DNA of 64,000 nucleotides from Spirochaetia bacterium (GTDB lineage: Bacteria > Spirochaetota > Spirochaetia > DSM-16054 > Sediminispirochaetaceae): NCBI GenBank assembly GCA_021736475.1, contig JAIPFV010000001.1:56991-120990 (forward strand), in the 5' to 3' direction. The translations under genes were made by a program, and so were the position numbers. A model generated the notes under the pieces. The model was given only the letters and a program-made list of their open reading frames with translations, was not told where the DNA came from and ran no database searches. Positions 59,252 through 64,000 of this stretch are shown piece by piece (within the stretch, counting starts at the first letter, position 1; the number at the start of each line of letters is the position of its first letter).

Positions 59252-60703
59252 ATGATGCGTAAGAAAAGTATCATGCTACTGGTAGCACTTATAGTGCTGA
59301 TGACTCCCGCTCTGTGGGCTGGTGGTGCCCAGGAAGAGGCGGCTGAGGGCGGACAGGAAGGTCCGGTTACTATCACCGTAACTAACTGGTCCCAGGAAAA
59401 CCAAGACTTTTTCGAGGCTGAAGCTGAAAAGTTTGAGGCTGAACATCCGAATATACACGTGAAATTTGAGACCTATGCCCAGGATCAGTACCAGCAGACT
59501 CTGCCCCTTTCTCTAAAAAGCGGCCAGGCTGCCGATCTGTTCTGGCTGTCCCCCGAGATGAGTGCAATGGATTATATTGCTCAAGACTGGATCCAGCCGA
59601 TCGGTGAGTATATGGACCAGGATTTTCTGTCACAGTTTGACCAGCGACTGTTTCAGGAAGGAATTATGAAGCACAACGGCAAGCTTTACACCCTCCCTTT
59701 TGAGAATCGCTTTGTGAAACTGCACGGGCTGTTGTTCTACAATAAAGAGGTATTCGAAATGGCCGGGCTCGATCCTTCCCAGGACATGCCGGAGACTTTT
59801 TCCGAGTTTCGCGAAGTGTGCCGACAGATTACCGAAGCTGGAGATGGAAAATTCTATGGTATCGCATTTCCAGGCGTTGGAAATGGAATGGACCGCCCGC
59901 TGCAGGGCTTCTTTACCACCGCAACCCCCGCTTCCGGAGATATCCGCTACGGTCGGCCCGGTTTTGATTACCGGGATGGTGATTTTAAGTTTGAAAACCG
60001 GAACCACCTAGGTGTATACCGACTCCTGAAAGGGTTGGTCGATGACGGTAGTGTGGCCCCGGGCTGGAGCTCAATGAAAAAGGAAGCGGCCCGCAGTATG
60101 TTCGGTGAGAATCGAGTGGCCTTCTATTTAGATGGAACCTGGATGCCGGGAGTGTGGGAGTCCATGGGCTATGAGGATATCGATTTCGGTATTGCCTATG
60201 TTCCGGCACCCGACAGCGGTCGTCGAGCGTATCGCTACATGAGTCTGGCGAAGGGTTCTGTGTATCTCTCTTCCCAGAGCGAAAACCCGGAAGAAGCGGC
60301 GGAAGTGTACAAATGGCTGCACGGACAAGACTTCCAGAAAGCACACTTTGATGAGAATGGAGTTTTCCCGGGGAACAAAAATGTTGACACCAGTAACGCA
60401 AATTGGTATCAAAAACGGTTTCTTGAAATTGCGGATGAAGTAGTTAAAAACCACCCCGAACCGGTTACCCAGAATCCGGATGCCGGAAAGGTGCAGTGGC
60501 CGTCGGTTTCTCCCGGGATGGGCGAGATATTTAGTGCATCCCTGCTAAAGGGCGAGGACTATTTTGTTCAGCAAGCCCGTGAATGGGACGAAAAGATGGC
60601 TGAACAGCTAAGACGAAACATCGAAAAAGCGAATGCCGAAGGTGCCGATGTACAGATCGATGATTTTATATTTCCCGATTGGGATCCAATGAAGAATTAC
60701 TAA
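59252..60703 (+). CDS. Sugar ABC transporter substrate-binding protein
   Basis: Extracytoplasmic sugar-binding protein of the SBP_bac_1 type (483 residues). The signal peptide ends at ALWA, and the mature start GGAQEEAAEGGQ is typical of spirochete binding proteins. The body shows TITVTNWSQENQDFFEAEAE (first lobe), SGQAADLFWLSPEMSAMDY and FGENRVAFYLDGTWMPGVWE (hinge-side loop). It follows the permeases with AGGAGGAG as ribosome site; ATG codons at 59252 and 59255 are both usable. The bound glycan is not known; the neighbouring GH3 and DUF2264 genes suggest an oligosaccharide. Confidence 0.9.
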   Translation: MMRKKSIMLLVALIVLMTPALWAGGAQEEAAEGGQEGPVTITVTNWSQENQDFFEAEAEKFEAEHPNIHVKFETYAQDQYQQTLPLSLKSGQAADLFWLSPEMSAMDYIAQDWIQPIGEYMDQDFLSQFDQRLFQEGIMKHNGKLYTLPFENRFVKLHGLLFYNKEVFEMAGLDPSQDMPETFSEFREVCRQITEAGDGKFYGIAFPGVGNGMDRPLQGFFTTATPASGDIRYGRPGFDYRDGDFKFENRNHLGVYRLLKGLVDDGSVAPGWSSMKKEAARSMFGENRVAFYLDGTWMPGVWESMGYEDIDFGIAYVPAPDSGRRAYRYMSLAKGSVYLSSQSENPEEAAEVYKWLHGQDFQKAHFDENGVFPGNKNVDTSNANWYQKRFLEIADEVVKNHPEPVTQNPDAGKVQWPSVSPGMGEIFSASLLKGEDYFVQQAREWDEKMAEQLRRNIEKANAEGADVQIDDFIFPDWDPMKNY

Positions 60704-60708
60704 AACCA

Positions 60709-60779
60709 GGGGATAAGAGAAACTCTTACCCCCCGGAAAGGACGCGGGGGCCGGCAAGTGTGAGGCTTACAGCCCCCGC
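60709..60779. promoter_or_regulatory. Two hairpins between binding-protein and GH3 genes
   Basis: A first stem (GGGG and TAAGAG paired with CTCTTA and CCCC, one bulge; 60709-60732) and a second 8-bp perfect stem (GCGGGGGC with GCCCCCGC; 60744-60779) fill the gap. Neither has a T run. Such structures often protect the 3' end of binding-protein mRNA so that it is made in excess over downstream genes. Confidence 0.6.
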
Positions 60780-60856
60780 TGCTCTTCAAAGTATACATAT
60801 AAAAATGCAGAACTCCAATGGCACTACCAAGAGATGAAGTGGGAAAGGAGATAAGT

Positions 60857-62644
60857 GTGACTGATGAACAGTTTATAGAGAACATAATCGGACAAATGTC
60901 CGTTGAACAGAAAATTGGCCAATGTGTGGTGGTGGGCATGTCCGGTACAGTTATCACCAACGATCTACGCGAGGCGATCACCAGGTATCAGTGCGGAGGG
61001 GTACGATTGTCTCCCTTCTACCGGATTTTTCGATACTTCAGCGATGATCGGGCAAAGCGGCAGGACCTGGGAGCAGACTATATACCATCGATGCAGAAAA
61101 TAGCAAAATCAGGAGAGCCCCCCTATGCCTCGCCGGAGCAGTTTGTCGAAATGCTCAATGAACTGCGAGGACTGGCGGCTGTACGGACTCCGGGAATTCC
61201 TCTGCATATGGTAGTTGATCAGGAGGGGGATACCAGCAAGGACTACAGTCGCGGGGGCGTGGTGCAGTTTCCATCCAATTTAGGGATTGCCGCATCGGGT
61301 AGCCCGCAGCTTGCCTATGAAGTAGCCCGGGCAACCGGTCTACAGATGAAGGCCGCCGGCTTGGACATGATCCACTCACCGGTGGTAGATGTGAATATAA
61401 ACCCCTTGAACCCGGAGATCGGCCGGCGTTCCTTCGGCGATGATCCGGCGGTAGTTGCCGAGTATGCCCTTGCAATGCTGCAGGGTTTTAAGGAAGCTGG
61501 AGTGGTTGCAGCGGCGAAGCACTTTCCCGGCCGTGGCGACAGTGCTACCGACGCCCATCATGCCTGTCCTAAGCTGGAGGTTGATAACCGGCGGTTTCAT
61601 GAAGTGGAGCTGTATCCGTATAAACGTCTTATTGAGGCCGGAATTGATGCGGTGATGGTAGCCCATTGTATGTATCCCCATCTGGACGGAGATACTATTT
61701 CAACGGTCTCGAGAAGTATAGTAACCGATCTGTTGCGGGAAGAGCTCGGCTTTGAAGGGGTGATAACCACTGACAGTATGACCATGGGCGCCTTGATCGA
61801 CCGTTACGGGGTCGGTGAATCCTGTGCCCGTGCCCTGGCCGCGGGTTCGGATTTAATTCTGATGAAAGCAGAGAATCAGTGGCGGGGGGAGATGTTCTAC
61901 ACCATCCGAAAATGGGTCGACCAGGAAAAAATCCCCTCGGATGAACTGGATAACAAGGTCCGCCGGGTTTTGAGAATGAAACAGAAGTACGGCATGTTCG
62001 CTAGCATGGGAATGGCCGACTCTGAGCTGGCCTCCGAACCATTTAGTGATCCGGTTGTGGTGCAAACCGCAAAAAAAGCCGCCCGCAGTGCTATCCTGGT
62101 ACCAAAGGATGACCTGAATGCAGTGCCTCTGTCCGGCACAGCCTCCCGGGTGCTGCTGATAAACCAGCTAAACACGGTAAAAAGCCCCAATGACCGCTGG
62201 GACCATCCGGCCCTGTTCTCCGAGCTGTTGGAAGCGGAGTGGCCGGCACTTCAGACCTATGAAACCGATTTTGCAGGAAATGAAGAAGATGATCGTGGGG
62301 TACCGGAATTTGTAAAACAGGGCAACTGGGATCTGATTATCTGCACCAACTTCTACGACCGTTCGGCAGCTCCCAACCGGTATGTAAAAGAGCTGATCGA
62401 TGCGGGGTATCCGGTGCTGCTTATCACCAATACCCCCTATCAGATAAAAGAGAGCGGCGGAATGATCCCTGATGCGCCGAGTATTGTGCTGAATATGAAC
62501 CTTTCGCCGGAAGGGCTGCGGGCTACTCGAGATGTACTGTTCGGAAGGGTTCCACCGCAAGGCCGGTGGCCGCTGTCTACCTATAACCCCTTTAAAATCG
62601 AAGAGGCAAATTCTACTCAGCTTTCCGGAGGGGGAGAAAAGTGA
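60857..62644 (+). CDS. Glycoside hydrolase family 3, NagZ-like
   Basis: GH3 enzyme of 595 residues, without signal peptide, so cytoplasmic. The TIM barrel begins with QMSVEQKIGQCVVVGMSG. The loop KHFPGRGDSATDAHH (about 221-235) carries the Asp-His pair used as acid/base by NagZ-type enzymes, and TTDSMTMGAL (about 305) holds the catalytic nucleophile Asp. A second alpha/beta domain follows. Beta-N-acetylglucosaminidase is the best guess, though beta-glucosidase activity is possible. The GTG at 60857 is chosen because AAGGAG lies 6 bases upstream; the ATG at 60818 has no ribosome site. Confidence 0.88.
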   Translation: MTDEQFIENIIGQMSVEQKIGQCVVVGMSGTVITNDLREAITRYQCGGVRLSPFYRIFRYFSDDRAKRQDLGADYIPSMQKIAKSGEPPYASPEQFVEMLNELRGLAAVRTPGIPLHMVVDQEGDTSKDYSRGGVVQFPSNLGIAASGSPQLAYEVARATGLQMKAAGLDMIHSPVVDVNINPLNPEIGRRSFGDDPAVVAEYALAMLQGFKEAGVVAAAKHFPGRGDSATDAHHACPKLEVDNRRFHEVELYPYKRLIEAGIDAVMVAHCMYPHLDGDTISTVSRSIVTDLLREELGFEGVITTDSMTMGALIDRYGVGESCARALAAGSDLILMKAENQWRGEMFYTIRKWVDQEKIPSDELDNKVRRVLRMKQKYGMFASMGMADSELASEPFSDPVVVQTAKKAARSAILVPKDDLNAVPLSGTASRVLLINQLNTVKSPNDRWDHPALFSELLEAEWPALQTYETDFAGNEEDDRGVPEFVKQGNWDLIICTNFYDRSAAPNRYVKELIDAGYPVLLITNTPYQIKESGGMIPDAPSIVLNMNLSPEGLRATRDVLFGRVPPQGRWPLSTYNPFKIEEANSTQLSGGGEK

Positions 62645-64000
62645 AACGGATAGATTTCAAAACACCCTACGATTACTCCGCCTCCCGCTTCTCCGGCTAT
62701 ACCAAGGCCCACTACGAGGAGATTTTTTGCGAGCTTATGGCCGCAATTATCGATAACGGATCTCCGGGCTGCGCCCGTCAGCTAATTCCCGGGCCCCGCA
62801 GCCACCACGGACGGCTTGCCGATGAATTGGAGGGGTTTACCCGCTCGTTCATTATGGCGGGCCCGTGGCTGTCCCAGCAGAGTGATACTGTTTTTGAGTT
62901 GGGAGGGCGGCACTACGATGTCCCAGAGTTTTACCGACGGGGAATTGTAAACGGTACTAACCCTCAGCATCCCGAATATTGGGGCGATATTACCGACTAT
63001 GCCCAGCATCTGGTGGAGATGGCCTCTCTATCCTGGGGCTTGTATCAGTCGCGCAGGCACATCTGGGATCAGTTTTCCCCGGCAGAGCAGCAGCAGGTGG
63101 GAGGTTACCTTTTTCAATGCACCCAAGCCGAGTATCATCAAAACAACTGGCTGCTGTTTAATGTGGTTACCAATGGGGTGCTGAAAAAACTGGGGAGGCC
63201 CTACAGTCAGGAACAGATCGACCGGAATATCGCCGCCTGTGAGCACATGTATATCGGTGAAGGGTGGTATCGAGACGGTAATATAAACCGAATCGATTAT
63301 TACAACGCCTGGGCCTTTCATTACTATTATCTAATTTACACAATCTTGGAAGGTGACGAGCATCCCGAACTGGCGGAGACCCACAAGCAGCGGGTACGCG
63401 AGTTTGCACGGATACTGCGCTATTTTATCTCGAGTGATGGAAGTGCGCCCTGTTTCGGCCGCTCGATGATCTATCGCTTTGGCTATCTGGCCCCGCTTGC
63501 CCTGGGCTACTCCCTAGGGGCTTTAGATATAACCGTAGGCGAACTGCGGACCATGTTCAATATGACCCTAAAATTTTTCTTTTCCCGGGAAATTCTTACC
63601 GATCTGGGTCACCTGTCGATGGGTTTTGTTCGACCCGCCGAAGGGGTTCTGGAACACTACAATTGTGGTGGCTCGCCCTACTGGGCAGTCAAGGCGTTAA
63701 ATATACTGATGATCCCGCCGGAGGACCCCTTCTGGTCTGTTCCGGAAGATCCGCTGCCGATTCACAAGAGTAGTTTTTCTGTCCCCCTTAAGAGGGCCGG
63801 GATGCTGCTGCTGGGCGATCAGAACAGCGGACAGATACAGCTGATAAACCACAAGTCGTATCATGACAAAGATGAATACAACGCCAAATATACCAATTTT
63901 TCGTACTCAAGCATTTTTACCTTCGATTCACGGGCGGTATACGGTTCTTTCAACAGCGATTCGAGCCTGCAGTGGTCGGAGGATGGAATTTTCTTTCATC
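62641..64000 (+). CDS. DUF2264 family protein, 3' end outside window
   Basis: The open frame runs to the end of the window (453 codons seen). It matches DUF2264: FTRSFIMAGPWLSQQSD near 58-75, YWGDITDYAQHLVEMASLSW near 109-128, NNWLLFNVVTNGVLKKLG near 166-183, EGWYRDGNINRIDYYNAWAFHYY near 206-230 and SDGSAPCFGRSMIYRFGYLAP near 267-287. The family looks like an alpha/alpha-barrel carbohydrate-active enzyme, found in glycan-degradation loci, with no defined reaction. The GTG start overlaps the GH3 stop by 4 bases and has GGAGGGGGAG before it. Confidence 0.88.
   Translation, partial: MKRIDFKTPYDYSASRFSGYTKAHYEEIFCELMAAIIDNGSPGCARQLIPGPRSHHGRLADELEGFTRSFIMAGPWLSQQSDTVFELGGRHYDVPEFYRRGIVNGTNPQHPEYWGDITDYAQHLVEMASLSWGLYQSRRHIWDQFSPAEQQQVGGYLFQCTQAEYHQNNWLLFNVVTNGVLKKLGRPYSQEQIDRNIAACEHMYIGEGWYRDGNINRIDYYNAWAFHYYYLIYTILEGDEHPELAETHKQRVREFARILRYFISSDGSAPCFGRSMIYRFGYLAPLALGYSLGALDITVGELRTMFNMTLKFFFSREILTDLGHLSMGFVRPAEGVLEHYNCGGSPYWAVKALNILMIPPEDPFWSVPEDPLPIHKSSFSVPLKRAGMLLLGDQNSGQIQLINHKSYHDKDEYNAKYTNFSYSSIFTFDSRAVYGSFNSDSSLQWSEDGIFFH

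Overview
The window reads as chromosomal DNA from a free-living spirochete (Spirochaetales; genus not determinable by eye). Pointers are an alanyl-tRNA synthetase of only about 600 residues without the usual C-terminal domain, a FliG paralogue of the spirochete FliG1 type, substrate-binding proteins with an ALWAGGAQEE-like processing site, PEGA-domain and TPR proteins, and stand-alone RRM proteins. Coding density is high, on both strands. No phage, insertion sequence, CRISPR array or rRNA was seen. Gene functions rest on motif recognition by eye; no database search was possible.

Layout. 1-3.9 kb: the end of tyrS, a SsuA/NMT1-type ABC importer (binding protein, permease, ATPase) and a YfcE-like phosphodiesterase. 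3.9-4.3 kb: tRNA-Phe with its own promoter and terminator. 4.3-8 kb: fliG-like gene, TM2-domain gene, alaS. 8-13.2 kb (minus): a small gene, TPR gene and rlmN, then hisZ-hisG-hisB. 13.4-20.1 kb (minus): dnaE, yggT, recG, rsmD. 20.2-26.8 kb (minus): a tightly overlapping run beginning with a specialised NusG paralogue, then nucleotide-sugar dehydratase, aminotransferase and three molybdenum-hydroxylase subunits. 27-34 kb: envelope proteins (RlpA/SPOR-like, PEGA lipoprotein), ligA, a TylF-like methyltransferase and a small FliG-C-like protein. 34-38 kb: RNA-binding genes (two RRM proteins, NYN plus LOTUS-like protein, eIF1-like protein, YwbE), a nitroreductase preceded by an 8-bp tandem repeat, and a GNAT acetyltransferase. 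38-43.3 kb: small secreted proteins, prfC, xseA-xseB, TPR gene. 43.5-49.8 kb: thioesterase, collagen-like lipoprotein, sensor kinase with a degenerate receiver, nitrilase, recQ.

49.9-53.7 kb holds the most likely undescribed pathway: DUF6282 and DUF3830 genes as a pair, a divergent RpiR regulator, and a DUF362 gene, with an inverted repeat over the pair's promoter. 53.8-56 kb: a split chromate-transporter pair and a PAP2 phosphatase. 56-64 kb: a carbohydrate locus comprising a GntR/LacI-type regulator, two permeases, a binding protein, a GH3 glycosidase and a DUF2264 protein that runs off the end; candidate operators built from TTGTA/TACAA half-sites lie before the regulator and the transporter.

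A genome-level pattern stands out: several genes (fliG-like, alaS, the 38.2 kb gene, xseA, the 43.3 kb TPR gene, the PAP2 gene, the GntR/LacI gene) have a recognisable sigma-70 promoter whose -10 box ends only 4-9 bases before the start codon, with no Shine-Dalgarno sequence. They are probably translated from leaderless or nearly leaderless mRNA.
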